Shown: positions 18,458 to 26,729 of the stretch, piece by piece
How the letters are laid out: each line of letters starts with the position of its first letter
How positions within the stretch are numbered: the stretch's first letter is position 1
Source of the DNA: Candidatus Accumulibacter regalis
GTDB taxonomy: Bacteria; Pseudomonadota; Gammaproteobacteria; Burkholderiales; Rhodocyclaceae
Assembly (NCBI GenBank): GCA_000585075.1
Contig: JEMY01000003.1
Location: forward strand, 201,415 to 255,318
DNA length: 53,904 nt
Direction: 5' to 3'
Notes under the pieces: generated by a model
Told to the model about the DNA's origin: nothing
Seen by the model: the letters and a program-made list of their open reading frames with translations, nothing else
The model's database searches: none
Translations under genes and position numbers: made by a program

Positions 18458-20035
18458 ATGGACATTTTCCTCAAGAAGCACGAAGAGTCAATCCTGGGTG
18501 TGGTCGAAGGATTTGACCGGATCATCTTCAAGGGGTACCTGACCTCGATGTTTCCAGATGGCGCATTCGGCCGCTACCTGTCCAAGCGGGGCGTGCTGCT
18601 CAAGGATGCCGGGAAGTTCTTCGAAAGCGAAACCGAAACGCTCATCCAACACGCCAAGACGACCGCCGAAGAGGCGGGACGTCCCTACCACTTCCTCGCC
18701 TCCGCGCACACGCACGCCAGCGGTCGATCGAAGGAAGCGATGGCCCGGGCCATCGCCGAGCAGGACGGCATCAGCGAAGGCCTGGTCTGCATCTTCTCGG
18801 TCATCGAACCGTGCGTCTCGTTTTCCGTCGCCGGCAATCGTAAGACACAACGTCTGGAAGTCGTCCGGCGTAATCGCCGCTGCCTGCATCTGTACTGGTA
18901 TCTGATCGACCCGGTTTTTGGCTGGATGCACGTGCGTATCCAGACCTGGGCGCCGTACGCCACTCAGATTTACGTCAATGGCCGCGAGTGGCTGTGTCGG
19001 CAATTGCCGCAAATGGGTGTCGCCTTCGAGCGTAGCGACAACAAGATTCTCTGGGTGTCGGATTTCGAGGCCACCGCGACACTTGCCGAGCAATTCAATC
19101 ACACCGACTGGCCAGCATTCCTGATTCGTCAGGTGGCCAGCGTCAATCCGCTCTTGCCCGCCATCGCCGCTGCCAAGTTCGACGGTTACTGGTTCGGCAT
19201 CGACCAGGCCGAAGTGGCCACCGATATCCTGTTCAAGTCCAGAGCCGATCTCGAACGTATCCATCAGGACCTCGTCCACGCCGCCGTCACCGGCTTCGGC
19301 GCCACCGACGTCATGCGCTTTCTTGGCCAAAAACCCCATCACGCCTTTACTGGCGAGGTCGTGATCGACAGCAAGAAGCGACCCGAAGGTTGCCGGATAA
19401 AATTCCGTATCCGACGCAACTCGGTCAAACTCTACGATCATCTCAACGTCTTGAGAATCGAGACCACCCTCAACAATCCGGCAGAGTTCAAAATCCTCAC
19501 CTCGTCCGAAAATGCCCAGGGCCAGGTCGTCTGCCGGTGGTCGCCGATGCGCAAAGGGGTCTCGAATTTCTGGCGCTACGCCGAAGTCGCTCACGGTGCC
19601 AACTCGCGCCTGATCGACGCCTTGGCCAATGCTCCCCTTCAAGGTCAGGCGATCGAGGCCATCGATCGCTTGTGCCGGTCACAGAGCAAGGCCGGTCGGC
19701 ATGTCGCCGCTTTCAACCCGGTCACCGCGGAGAACGTCGCTCTGTTCACCTCGCTGCTGGCCGGCGAGTTCGCCATCAATGGCTTCCGCAATCGCGATCT
19801 CCAGGCCAAGCTTTACTCAGCCCCTTCCAACAACCCCGCCGAAATCAAGCGGCGCACGCATCGAACCAGCCGCCTGATCGCTAAACTGCGCGGCCATGGC
19901 TTGATCGCCAAGGTCACCAACTCTCGCCTCTACCGGGTCACGCAGAACGGCGTTAAAGCCATGTGGGCCGCGGTCCGCTGCCGCCGTATCGACTTTCCAA
20001 CCGCCTTCAACATGTCAGAATCATTCGCGCAATAG
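18458..20035 (+). CDS. Uncharacterised 525-residue protein, possible mobile-element gene
   Basis: I recall related unnamed proteins scattered through bacterial genomes and metagenomes, often in several copies, but know no function. The N-terminus carries FLKKHEESILGVVEGFDRII and a conserved-looking GYL. The middle has CLHLYWYLIDPVFGWMHVRI followed by QTWAPYATQIYVNGREWL. Residues around 330-360 contain RRNSVKLYDHLNVLRIETTL, which loosely recalls replication-initiator proteins. The C-terminus (about 465-510) looks like a winged helix: RTSRLIAKLRGHGLIAKVTN. There is no signal peptide or membrane segment. AAGGGAGG precedes the ATG at 18458. Its last 15 bases overlap the convergent reductase gene, as if it had been inserted there. 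A DNA-binding, possibly transposase-like or replication-like role is inference only. Confidence 0.8.
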   Translation: MDIFLKKHEESILGVVEGFDRIIFKGYLTSMFPDGAFGRYLSKRGVLLKDAGKFFESETETLIQHAKTTAEEAGRPYHFLASAHTHASGRSKEAMARAIAEQDGISEGLVCIFSVIEPCVSFSVAGNRKTQRLEVVRRNRRCLHLYWYLIDPVFGWMHVRIQTWAPYATQIYVNGREWLCRQLPQMGVAFERSDNKILWVSDFEATATLAEQFNHTDWPAFLIRQVASVNPLLPAIAAAKFDGYWFGIDQAEVATDILFKSRADLERIHQDLVHAAVTGFGATDVMRFLGQKPHHAFTGEVVIDSKKRPEGCRIKFRIRRNSVKLYDHLNVLRIETTLNNPAEFKILTSSENAQGQVVCRWSPMRKGVSNFWRYAEVAHGANSRLIDALANAPLQGQAIEAIDRLCRSQSKAGRHVAAFNPVTAENVALFTSLLAGEFAINGFRNRDLQAKLYSAPSNNPAEIKRRTHRTSRLIAKLRGHGLIAKVTNSRLYRVTQNGVKAMWAAVRCRRIDFPTAFNMSESFAQ

Positions 20036-21127
20036 AGACAAGTTCTGCGGGGGAATTTCATAGGGGTCGACCTTTCGGTCCGAAGGATGGAGGGTGTCGA
20101 TCGCCGCGAGGGTGTCCGACGCAAAGTCGAAAGAGTCGGCAAAGAACTCTTCGGCTGGCAGGTGACAGCGGGTCAGGAAATCCTCCCTGGCGGCAGCGAC
20201 CATCGCCGGCGACCCGCAAACGTAGGCTTGATAGCCGGAAAGGTCGGGATGGTCCGCCATCGCTGCCTGATGAACGAGGCCGTGGCGGCCATTCCAGTGT
20301 TCGTCTGCGGGCGCGTCGGAGAGCACCGGGACGAAGCGCAGGTTCGGATGCTGCGCAGGCCACTGTTGGGCGAGTTCCAGGAGGTAGAGGTCGGCGAGCT
20401 GCCGTCCACCCCAATAGACGGCCATCGGGCGCTCGTCGCCCTCCGCAATCGCCTGGTGAACGATGGCCTTGATCGGCGCAAAGCCGGTACCGCCGGCGAC
20501 CAGGAGCATGGGTTTCGGCGAGTCGGAGCGCAGGAAGAAGCTGCCCTGCGGTCCACGCAGGCGGAGAAGATCTCTCTCCTTCATGGTGCTGAACACCTGC
20601 CCGGTGAACTGTCCGCCTGGCATGTGGCGGACATGCAATTCCAGGAAAGCGTCCTCGTGCGGCGCGTTGGCGATGGAAAATGCCCGCCGCTTTCCTTCCC
20701 GGAGCAGGATGTCCACATATTGCCCGGCGAGAAACTGCAGGCGATCGCTGGCCGGGAGTTTCAGTTTGATGATCATTACATCCGGCGCGGCGCGGGTGAG
20801 GCTGTGCACGCGGGCGGGCAGGGTCCTGATCGGAATGTCCTCGAGCGAACGAACCTCGCGGCTTTCGATGTCCAGGTCGCTGCGCGCCATGGCGCAGCAG
20901 AAGAGGGCATAGCCGGCGTCGCGGTCAGCCTCGCTGAGGACATCGAGGCCGGCCTTGCCATGTGTCACCTGGCCGCTCAGCACCTTGCCCCGACACGAGC
21001 CACAAACGCCGTCGCGACAGCCGTAGGGAAGGCATAGCCCCTGGCGCAGTGCGGCGTCGAGGATCGTCTCCTCCGGCTGTGCCTGAAAACCGTGCTGGCT
21101 CGGCTGTACGCTGACCTGAAAACCCAT
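20021..21127 (-). CDS. Ferredoxin-NAD(P)H-type reductase (CDP-6-deoxy-glucoseen reductase-like)
   Basis: A 368-residue iron-sulphur flavoprotein that passes electrons from NAD(P)H through FAD to a 2Fe-2S cluster. The N-terminal plant-type ferredoxin domain has YGCRDGVCGSC and a fourth Cys in LFCCAMA. The FAD domain follows, with RRAFSIANAP (R-x-F-S). The NAD-binding domain has LLVAGGTGFAPIKAIV and ends with AYVCGSPAMV. This order matches AscD/RfbI-like proteins of Betaproteobacteria, annotated as CDP-6-deoxy-delta-3,4-glucoseen reductase, although no such sugar genes are nearby, so it is more likely a general oxygenase or house reductase. The last 30 or so residues after FFADSFDFAS are an extension that runs into the orphan gene. 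The start at 21127 is set by GGAG and the ferredoxin fold. Confidence 0.88.
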   Translation of the reverse strand: MGFQVSVQPSQHGFQAQPEETILDAALRQGLCLPYGCRDGVCGSCRGKVLSGQVTHGKAGLDVLSEADRDAGYALFCCAMARSDLDIESREVRSLEDIPIRTLPARVHSLTRAAPDVMIIKLKLPASDRLQFLAGQYVDILLREGKRRAFSIANAPHEDAFLELHVRHMPGGQFTGQVFSTMKERDLLRLRGPQGSFFLRSDSPKPMLLVAGGTGFAPIKAIVHQAIAEGDERPMAVYWGGRQLADLYLLELAQQWPAQHPNLRFVPVLSDAPADEHWNGRHGLVHQAAMADHPDLSGYQAYVCGSPAMVAAAREDFLTRCHLPAEEFFADSFDFASDTLAAIDTLHPSDRKVDPYEIPPQNLSLLRE

Positions 21128-21166
21128 TGCGTCTCCACTGCTGTACGAATCCGGTAAAATTGCGCG

Positions 21167-22075
21167 GTGCAAAAACTATTGATCGTCGGTTGTGGAGATG
21201 TTGCCCGCCGTCTGCTGCCACGGCTGCTTGGCCACTACCGCGTTTTCGCCCTGGTCCGCGACCCGGAGCAGGCCGCGTTCTGGCGCGACAAAGGTGCCCG
21301 ACCGGTGCTTGCCGACCTCGATCGACGCGCCACGCTGCAGCGCATTGCCGGTCTGGCCGAGATCATCGTCCACCTGGCTCCGCCCGCCACGCTCAAGCCG
21401 ACAGGTGGGGCCGGCGACCGGCGCGATACACGCACCCGCTGGCTGCTTGCCGCACTTGCCAGCGGGATGAGTCTACCACAGCGGATCGTGTATATAAGCA
21501 CCTCGGGTGTCTATGGTGACTGCTCCGGCGAACGCGTGGACGAGACGCGTGCGGTCTGCCCAGGCACTGCCCGCGCCCACCGCCGGGTTGACGCCGAGCG
21601 CCAGTTGCGAGCTTTCGGTCGGCGCGGGGTCGTCGTCAGCATCCTGCGTGTGCCCGGGATCTACGCCGCCGACCGTTTGCCGATCGAACGCCTGCGGCGC
21701 GGCGTCCCAGCGCTGCGCACGGTCGACGATGTCTATACCAACCACGTTCATGCCGACGATCTGGCGATGATCACCTGTGCCGCGCTGCGCCATGGGCGCA
21801 GCAACCGCAGCTACAACGCAAGCGATGATTCGGAGATCACCATGGGCGACTATTTTGATCTCGTTGCCGATCGTTTTGGTTATCCCCGTGTGCCCCGCCT
21901 GTCGCGTGGCGAGGCGCAGGAGCAGCTCTCGGCCCTGCAATTGTCGTTCATGAGTGAATCACGTCGGCTGCTCAACCAGCGGCTCAAGAAAGAGCTTCGT
22001 GTCAGGCTGCGCTATGCACGCGTCGAGGATGGCGTCGCAGCGGCGGCAAGGGAAAGGAAGAGTCAGTGCTCGTAG
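21167..22075 (+). CDS. NAD(P)-binding extended SDR (YeeZ-like)
   Basis: A 302-residue extended short-chain dehydrogenase. The nucleotide-binding loop is atypical: KLLIVGCGDVARRLLPRLLG at the N-terminus, as in the E. coli YeeZ group. A substrate-site Tyr is probably in IVYISTSGVYGDCSG near residue 112, but the Tyr-x3-Lys pair is not intact (YGDCS), so classical oxidoreductase chemistry is doubtful. YTNHVHADDLAMI near 190 is typical of extended SDRs. The start is a GTG at 21167; the gene overlaps the HemJ-like gene by ten bases, and is divergent from the reductase. Substrate unknown. Confidence 0.8.
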   Translation: MQKLLIVGCGDVARRLLPRLLGHYRVFALVRDPEQAAFWRDKGARPVLADLDRRATLQRIAGLAEIIVHLAPPATLKPTGGAGDRRDTRTRWLLAALASGMSLPQRIVYISTSGVYGDCSGERVDETRAVCPGTARAHRRVDAERQLRAFGRRGVVVSILRVPGIYAADRLPIERLRRGVPALRTVDDVYTNHVHADDLAMITCAALRHGRSNRSYNASDDSEITMGDYFDLVADRFGYPRVPRLSRGEAQEQLSALQLSFMSESRRLLNQRLKKELRVRLRYARVEDGVAAAARERKSQCS

Positions 22076-22482
22076 CCAAGGTTCTGCACCTGTGGATGGT
22101 CGTCAGCTGGTTCGCCGGTCTGTTCTACCTGCCGCGTATTTTTGTCAATCTGGCAATGGTCGATCCCGATAGCGAGAAGGAGCGCAAGCGTCTTTTGATG
22201 ATGGCACAAAAGCTCTATCGCTTCATGACGCCGATCGGCTTTCTGGCGGTCGCTCTTGGTCTCTGGTTGTGGTTCGGCTACGGTTTTTCGGGCGGCTGGC
22301 TGCACGCCAAGACCGCGCTGGTCGGGTTGCTGATTGTTTATCACGCGTATTGTGGTCGCCTGTTGCAGGGTTTCAGGGATGGTCGCTGCAAACGTAGTCA
22401 TGTCTGGTTCCGCTGGTTCAACGAAGTACCGGTGCTGTTGTTGCTGGCGGCGATCTACCTCGCCGTCCTGAAGCCTTTTTAG
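22066..22482 (+). CDS. hemJ: HemJ/CopD-family membrane protein, probable protoporphyrinogen IX oxidase
   Basis: HemJ oxidises protoporphyrinogen IX to protoporphyrin IX in the inner membrane, the next-to-last step of haem synthesis, in bacteria without HemG or HemY. The 138 residues form four membrane helices. The conserved His is in KVLHLWMVVSWFAGLFYLPR, followed by a cytoplasmic Arg/Lys-rich loop and YRFMTPIGFLAVALGLWLW. Length is right for UPF0093. The start is a GTG at 22066 with GGAAAGGAAG upstream, overlapping the SDR gene. hemL lies elsewhere in this window. A CopD-type copper role is less likely for the short, single-domain form. Confidence 0.8.
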   Translation: MLVAKVLHLWMVVSWFAGLFYLPRIFVNLAMVDPDSEKERKRLLMMAQKLYRFMTPIGFLAVALGLWLWFGYGFSGGWLHAKTALVGLLIVYHAYCGRLLQGFRDGRCKRSHVWFRWFNEVPVLLLLAAIYLAVLKPF

Positions 22483-22494
22483 TCGGAGACAATC

Positions 22495-23655
22495 TTGGAA
22501 ACCTTCTTTGCCAGCTGTCCGCGTGGTCTTGAGACCCTGCTCGCCGAAGATCTGGCGATGGCTGGCGCGTCTGATCTGAAGCAGATCTCCGGCGGCGTGC
22601 ATTTTTTCGCCGAGTGGCCGGTTTGCTACCGGCTCAATCTCCATTCACGGATTGCCACCCGCGTCCTCTGCCGTGTCGCGCACGCCCGCTACGCGAAGGA
22701 GGAAGACATCTACCAGTTGGCGCTCGAGACGGCATGGCCCAAGTGGTTCGTTCCCGAACAGACGATTCGCGTCGACGTCAATGCGGTGAAAAGCCCATTG
22801 AAGAGCATCGACTTTGTGACTCTGCGCATCAAGGACGCCATTTGCGATCGCTTTCGCCGTGACTTCGGCCGCCGGCCAAGCGTCGACACGCGCCAACCGG
22901 ACGTGCGTATCCAGGGTTTCATCAGCAGCGACGAGTGCACGCTCTATCTGGACACCTCGGGCGCTCCGCTTTACCAGCGCGGTTTTCGCCAGAAGACCGT
23001 AGAAGCGCCGTTGCGCGAAAACCTGGCGGCGGGCATCCTGCGCCTCAGTGGCTGGCAGCCGGGCATCCCGCTGCTTGACCCGATGTGTGGCAGCGGCACT
23101 TTTCTGCTCGAGGCCGCCCAGATTGCGCTCGGCCTGGCGCCGGGCGCCAGGCGAGATTTCGCTTTCCAGAATCTGCTCAATTTCGATGCCGCGGCCTGGC
23201 AAGCGCTGCACGATGCAGCGCGGGCCGGCGAGAAACCGGTTGCCGATGCACGGATCTTCGGCAGCGACGTCTCGCCGGTGGCGGTGCGCGCTGCGCTGGC
23301 CAACCTCGACCGTGCCGGGCTGCTGCCCGCGGTCAGCCTGCGTTCGGGAGATCTGCTCGCCATCGACGCACCGGCGAGCAGCGGGATAATGGTCAGCAAC
23401 CCGCCTTACGGCGAGCGGGTATCCAGCGACGACGAACTGGCCGCCTTCTACCCCTTGCTCGGCCAGGCGCTCAAGCAACGCTTCGCGGGCTGGACCTGTT
23501 ACCTGATCAGCGCCGACACGCGCCTGCCGAAAATGGTGCGCCTGACACCCAGCAAGAAGACGCCGCTGTTCAACGGTGCGCTTGACTGCCGCCTGTACGA
23601 ATTCAGGATGGTCGCCGGCAGTAACCGCGGCAAGAGCGGGGCAACCCCCGCGTAG
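22495..23655 (+). CDS. THUMP-domain SAM-dependent RNA methyltransferase (RlmL/YpsC-like)
   Basis: A 386-residue enzyme predicted to methylate a guanine N2, probably in 23S rRNA. An N-terminal ferredoxin-like plus THUMP region (to about residue 155) includes FFASCPRGLETLLAEDL at the start. The SAM motif is LLDPMCGSGTFLLEA near 193-207, and the catalytic NPPYGER begins at 302. It is about half the length of E. coli RlmL because the second methyltransferase unit (RlmK) is absent, which is normal outside the enterics. The start is a TTG at 22495 with CGGAGA seven bases upstream. It is third in the SDR-hemJ group. Confidence 0.88.
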   Translation: METFFASCPRGLETLLAEDLAMAGASDLKQISGGVHFFAEWPVCYRLNLHSRIATRVLCRVAHARYAKEEDIYQLALETAWPKWFVPEQTIRVDVNAVKSPLKSIDFVTLRIKDAICDRFRRDFGRRPSVDTRQPDVRIQGFISSDECTLYLDTSGAPLYQRGFRQKTVEAPLRENLAAGILRLSGWQPGIPLLDPMCGSGTFLLEAAQIALGLAPGARRDFAFQNLLNFDAAAWQALHDAARAGEKPVADARIFGSDVSPVAVRAALANLDRAGLLPAVSLRSGDLLAIDAPASSGIMVSNPPYGERVSSDDELAAFYPLLGQALKQRFAGWTCYLISADTRLPKMVRLTPSKKTPLFNGALDCRLYEFRMVAGSNRGKSGATPA

Positions 23656-23663
23656 AGTCGATT

Positions 23664-23747
23664 GCTTGCGCTCGTGCAAGCATGCCTGCGCCGGCGCTCG
23701 CGGCACACTGGCTGTGCCGCCGCCGCGGCTGCGCAGCGTCGCCGCGG
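23664..23747. promoter_or_regulatory. Cluster of stem-loops between convergent genes
   Basis: Three stem-loops lie in the 104-base gap between the methyltransferase and pilU: GCTTGC with GCAAGC (23664-23681), GGCACA with TGTGCC (23702-23718), and a GC-rich stem ending in GCCGCGG (23741-23747). None has a T-tail. They may act together as a bidirectional Rho-independent-like or decay barrier. Confidence 0.4.
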
Positions 23748-23759
23748 GCGGAAGCGGCT

Positions 23760-24896
23760 CTAGACGATGTCGAGGTGGCCGATGCCGGCGGTGAGGTCTC
23801 GATCGTGCGACTCCTTGCCGTGCAGCTTGATTTGCAGGCGCAGGTCGTTGAGCGAGTCGGCGTTGCGCAAGGCGTCCTGGTAGTTGATCTGACCGGCCTC
23901 GTAAAGGTCGAAAAGCGCCTGGTCGAAGGTCTGCATGCCAAGCTCGCGCGAGCGCTTCATGACGTCCTTGATCTCGTGCACCTGTCCCTTGAAGATCAGG
24001 TCCGAAATCAGCGGTGAATTGAGCAGCACCTCGATCGCCGGCACCCGTCCCTTGCCGTCCTTCTTCGGCAGCAGGCGCTGCGAAATCAGGGCGCGCAGGT
24101 TCAGGGAAAGGTCCATCAGCAACTGGTGGCGACGTTCTTCGGGGAAGAAGTTGATGATCCGGTCCAGCGCCTGGTTGCTGCTGTTGGCGTGCAGCGTCGC
24201 CAGGCACAGATGGCCCGTTTCGGCGAAAGCGACGGCGTAGTCCATCGTCGCCCGGTCTCTGATCTCGCCCATCATGATCACGTTCGGCGCCTGGCGCAGG
24301 GTGTTCTTCAGCGCGATTTCCCAGGAGTCGGTGTCGACGCCGATTTCGCGCTGCGTGATGATGCACTTCTTGTGTTCGTGCACGAACTCGATGGGGTCTT
24401 CGATGGTGATGATGTGGCCGTGACTGTTGCGGTTGCGGTGATCAAGCAGCGCGGCCAGTGAAGTCGTCTTGCCGGTGCCGGTGCCGCCGACGAAGATCAC
24501 CAGGCCGCGGCTGGTCAGCGAGAGGTCCTTGAGTACCGCTGGCAAGGCCAGGTCGTCCAGCGTCGGAACCACCAGGTTGATCGTTCGGCAGACCACCGCG
24601 ACCCGCCCCTGTTGCACCAGGGCATTGACCCGAAAGCGGCCGATGCCCGACGGTGAAATGGCAAAGTTGCATTCCTTCTTCTCTTCGAATTCGGTCGCTT
24701 GCCGATCGTTCATGATCGAGCGTGCGAGCTCGGCGGAATGCTGCGGCAGGAGCGGCTGATTGGATACCGGCATCACCTTGCCGTCGATCTTGATTGCCGG
24801 CGGGAAATGCGCGGTGATGAACAGGTCGGAACCGTTCTTCTGCGTCATCAGCCGTAGCAGTTCGTGCATGAACTTCAGCGCTTGATCGTGCTCCAT
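23760..24896 (-). CDS. pilU: Type IV pilus twitching ATPase PilU
   Basis: PilU is the accessory retraction motor of type IV pili and works with PilT at the inner-membrane base. The 378 residues show the GspE/PilT order: an N-terminal PAS-like domain starting LKFMHELLRLMTQKNGSDLF, Walker A GGTGTGKTTS near residue 137, an Asp box, Walker B VIMMGEIRD, and the His box LCLATLHANSSNQALDRI. The MQTFDQALFDLYEAGQI region is typical of PilU. It follows pilT by 27 bases on the same strand. Confidence 0.95.
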   Translation of the reverse strand: MEHDQALKFMHELLRLMTQKNGSDLFITAHFPPAIKIDGKVMPVSNQPLLPQHSAELARSIMNDRQATEFEEKKECNFAISPSGIGRFRVNALVQQGRVAVVCRTINLVVPTLDDLALPAVLKDLSLTSRGLVIFVGGTGTGKTTSLAALLDHRNRNSHGHIITIEDPIEFVHEHKKCIITQREIGVDTDSWEIALKNTLRQAPNVIMMGEIRDRATMDYAVAFAETGHLCLATLHANSSNQALDRIINFFPEERRHQLLMDLSLNLRALISQRLLPKKDGKGRVPAIEVLLNSPLISDLIFKGQVHEIKDVMKRSRELGMQTFDQALFDLYEAGQINYQDALRNADSLNDLRLQIKLHGKESHDRDLTAGIGHLDIV

Positions 24897-24923
24897 GCTT
24901 ATTCTCCTGCTCGCGAAGCGGGC

Positions 24924-25970
24924 TTAGACGCTGGGGAAGGTGTCCTTGTTGGCGGCCTTGGTCTTGGCTTCCACCGCCGACACGATGTTGCGGCGCACGA
25001 GTTCGACCAGATTCTGGTCCAGCGTCTGCATTCCATGCTGCTGCCCTGTCTGCAGCGCGGAGTACATCTGGGCGACCTTGTTCTCCCGGATCAGGTTGCG
25101 GATTGCCGGCGTGCCGAGCATGATTTCGTGCGCGGCGACCCGTCCCTGGCCATCCTTGCTCTTGAGCAGAGTTTGCGAGATGACCGCGCGCAGCGACTCG
25201 GAGAGCATCGAACGCACCATTTCCTTTTCGGCTGCCGGGAACACGTCGACGATCCGGTCGATGGTCTTCGCCGCACTCGAGGTGTGCAGAGTGGCGAATA
25301 CCAGGTGTCCCGTTTCGGCGCCCGAGAGTGCCAGGCGGATGGTTTCCAGATCGCGCATTTCACCAACCAGGATGACGTCCGGGTCCTCGCGCAGCGCCGC
25401 GCGCAGCGCATTCTGGAATGACAGCGTATGCGGTCCAACTTCGCGTTGGTTGATCAGGCACTTCTTCGACTGGTGAACGAATTCGATCGGATCCTCGACG
25501 GTCAGGATGTGCCCGTACATGTTCTCATTGACATGGTTGACCATCGCCGCCAGGGTGGTCGACTTGCCTGAGCCGGTAGGTCCGGTGACCAGTACGATGC
25601 CGCGGGGAAATTCGGAGATGGTCTTGAAGATCTTCGGACAGTTGAGTTCCTCGAGGCTCAGCACTTTCGACGGAATCGTCCGAAAGACAGCGCTGGCGCC
25701 ACGGTTCTGCACGAACGCATTGACCCGAAAGCGCGCCAGATTGGGGATCTCGAAGGAAAAATCGCATTCCAGGGTGTCTTCGTACTGCTTGCGCTGGCCG
25801 TCGCTCATGATGTCATAGACCCTGGCGTGCACGTCCTTGTGCTCCATGGCCGGCAGGTTGATGCGCCGCACGTCGCCGTTGACGCGGATCATTGGCGGCA
25901 GGCCCGATGACAGGTGGAGGTCGGAAGCCTTGTTCTTGACGCTGAAGGCCAGCAGTTCGGTGATGTCCAT
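24924..25970 (-). CDS. pilT: Type IV pilus retraction ATPase PilT
   Basis: The main motor that depolymerises type IV pili, powering twitching and DNA uptake. The 348 residues start MDITELLAFSVKNKASDLHL, a highly conserved PilT N-terminus. Walker A is GPTGSGKSTT near residue 132, Walker B is VILVGEMRD, the His box is LVFATLHTSSAAKTIDRI, and the C-terminal AIRNLIRE motif required for retraction is intact. It is divergent from yggS, a gene order widespread in proteobacteria. Confidence 0.97.
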   Translation of the reverse strand: MDITELLAFSVKNKASDLHLSSGLPPMIRVNGDVRRINLPAMEHKDVHARVYDIMSDGQRKQYEDTLECDFSFEIPNLARFRVNAFVQNRGASAVFRTIPSKVLSLEELNCPKIFKTISEFPRGIVLVTGPTGSGKSTTLAAMVNHVNENMYGHILTVEDPIEFVHQSKKCLINQREVGPHTLSFQNALRAALREDPDVILVGEMRDLETIRLALSGAETGHLVFATLHTSSAAKTIDRIVDVFPAAEKEMVRSMLSESLRAVISQTLLKSKDGQGRVAAHEIMLGTPAIRNLIRENKVAQMYSALQTGQQHGMQTLDQNLVELVRRNIVSAVEAKTKAANKDTFPSV

Positions 25971-26008
25971 CAGGTTCGGTCCTCGGGCGGTGGGCAGGGC
26001 GCGGTGCT

Positions 26009-26014
26009 ATACTC
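26009..26014 (+). promoter_or_regulatory. Candidate -10 box for yggS operon
   Basis: TATACT lies 26 bases before the yggS start in the 69-base pilT-yggS spacer. No good -35 box is found 16-18 bases upstream, so this is tentative. Confidence 0.3.
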
Positions 26015-26039
26015 GGGGCAACCTGCGTAGCGCCCGATT

Positions 26040-26729
26040 ATGACCTCACTCTCCGCCAAGCTGCAAGCCGTTCTCGCGCAAATCGCCGGCGCGGCACGGC
26101 AATGCGGACGTGACCCGGGGGATGTTCGCCTGGTCGCGGTGAGCAAGACCTGGCCTGTCGCGTGCATTCGCGAGGTGGCGCTTGCCGGGCAGACTTCCTT
26201 CGGCGAGAGCTTTGTCCAGGAAGCCCTCGATAAGATGGATCAGCTCCGTTCCCTGGCGCTGGACTGGCATTTCATCGGTTCGCTGCAGAGCAACAAGACC
26301 CGTTTGCTTGCCGAGAATTTCAACTGGGTGCATTCTATCGACCGCTTGCGGATTGCCGAACGTCTTGCCGAACAAAGACCTGCGTCGCTGCCGCCGCTGT
26401 CGGTCTGTGTGCAGGTGAACGTCAGCGGCGAGGCCAGCAAGGGTGGGGTTTCGCCTGCCGACGTGCCGGCGCTGGCGCAGGCAGTTGCTGCGCTGCCAAA
26501 TTTGCGCTTGCGCGGTCTGATGGCCGTTCCCGCGCGCAGTGACGCCTTTCTCGAACAGCGTCGCCCGTTCCGCCTGTTGCGCCAGCTGTTCGAGCAGCTG
26601 CAGGCCGACGGCCTGGTGCTTGATACCCTTTCGATGGGTATGTCGCACGATCTTGACGCGGCGATCGCCGAGGGGGCGACCGTGGTGCGTGTGGGTAGCG
26701 CGATTTTTGGTGAGAGACACAAAGCATGA
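26040..26729 (+). CDS. yggS: Pyridoxal phosphate homeostasis protein (YggS/PLPBP)
   Basis: A PLP-binding protein without known catalysis that balances free PLP and amino/keto-acid pools. The 229 residues form an alanine-racemase-like barrel. The PLP lysine is K36 in LVAVSKTW. The usual F-G-E-N-x-x-Q-E string appears as FGESFVQEAL. WHFIGSLQSNK is the second signature, and LSMGMSHDLDAAIAEGATVVRV ends the barrel (quoted in part). Length is normal. It overlaps proC by four bases, matching the conserved yggS-proC pairing. Confidence 0.95.
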   Translation: MTSLSAKLQAVLAQIAGAARQCGRDPGDVRLVAVSKTWPVACIREVALAGQTSFGESFVQEALDKMDQLRSLALDWHFIGSLQSNKTRLLAENFNWVHSIDRLRIAERLAEQRPASLPPLSVCVQVNVSGEASKGGVSPADVPALAQAVAALPNLRLRGLMAVPARSDAFLEQRRPFRLLRQLFEQLQADGLVLDTLSMGMSHDLDAAIAEGATVVRVGSAIFGERHKA

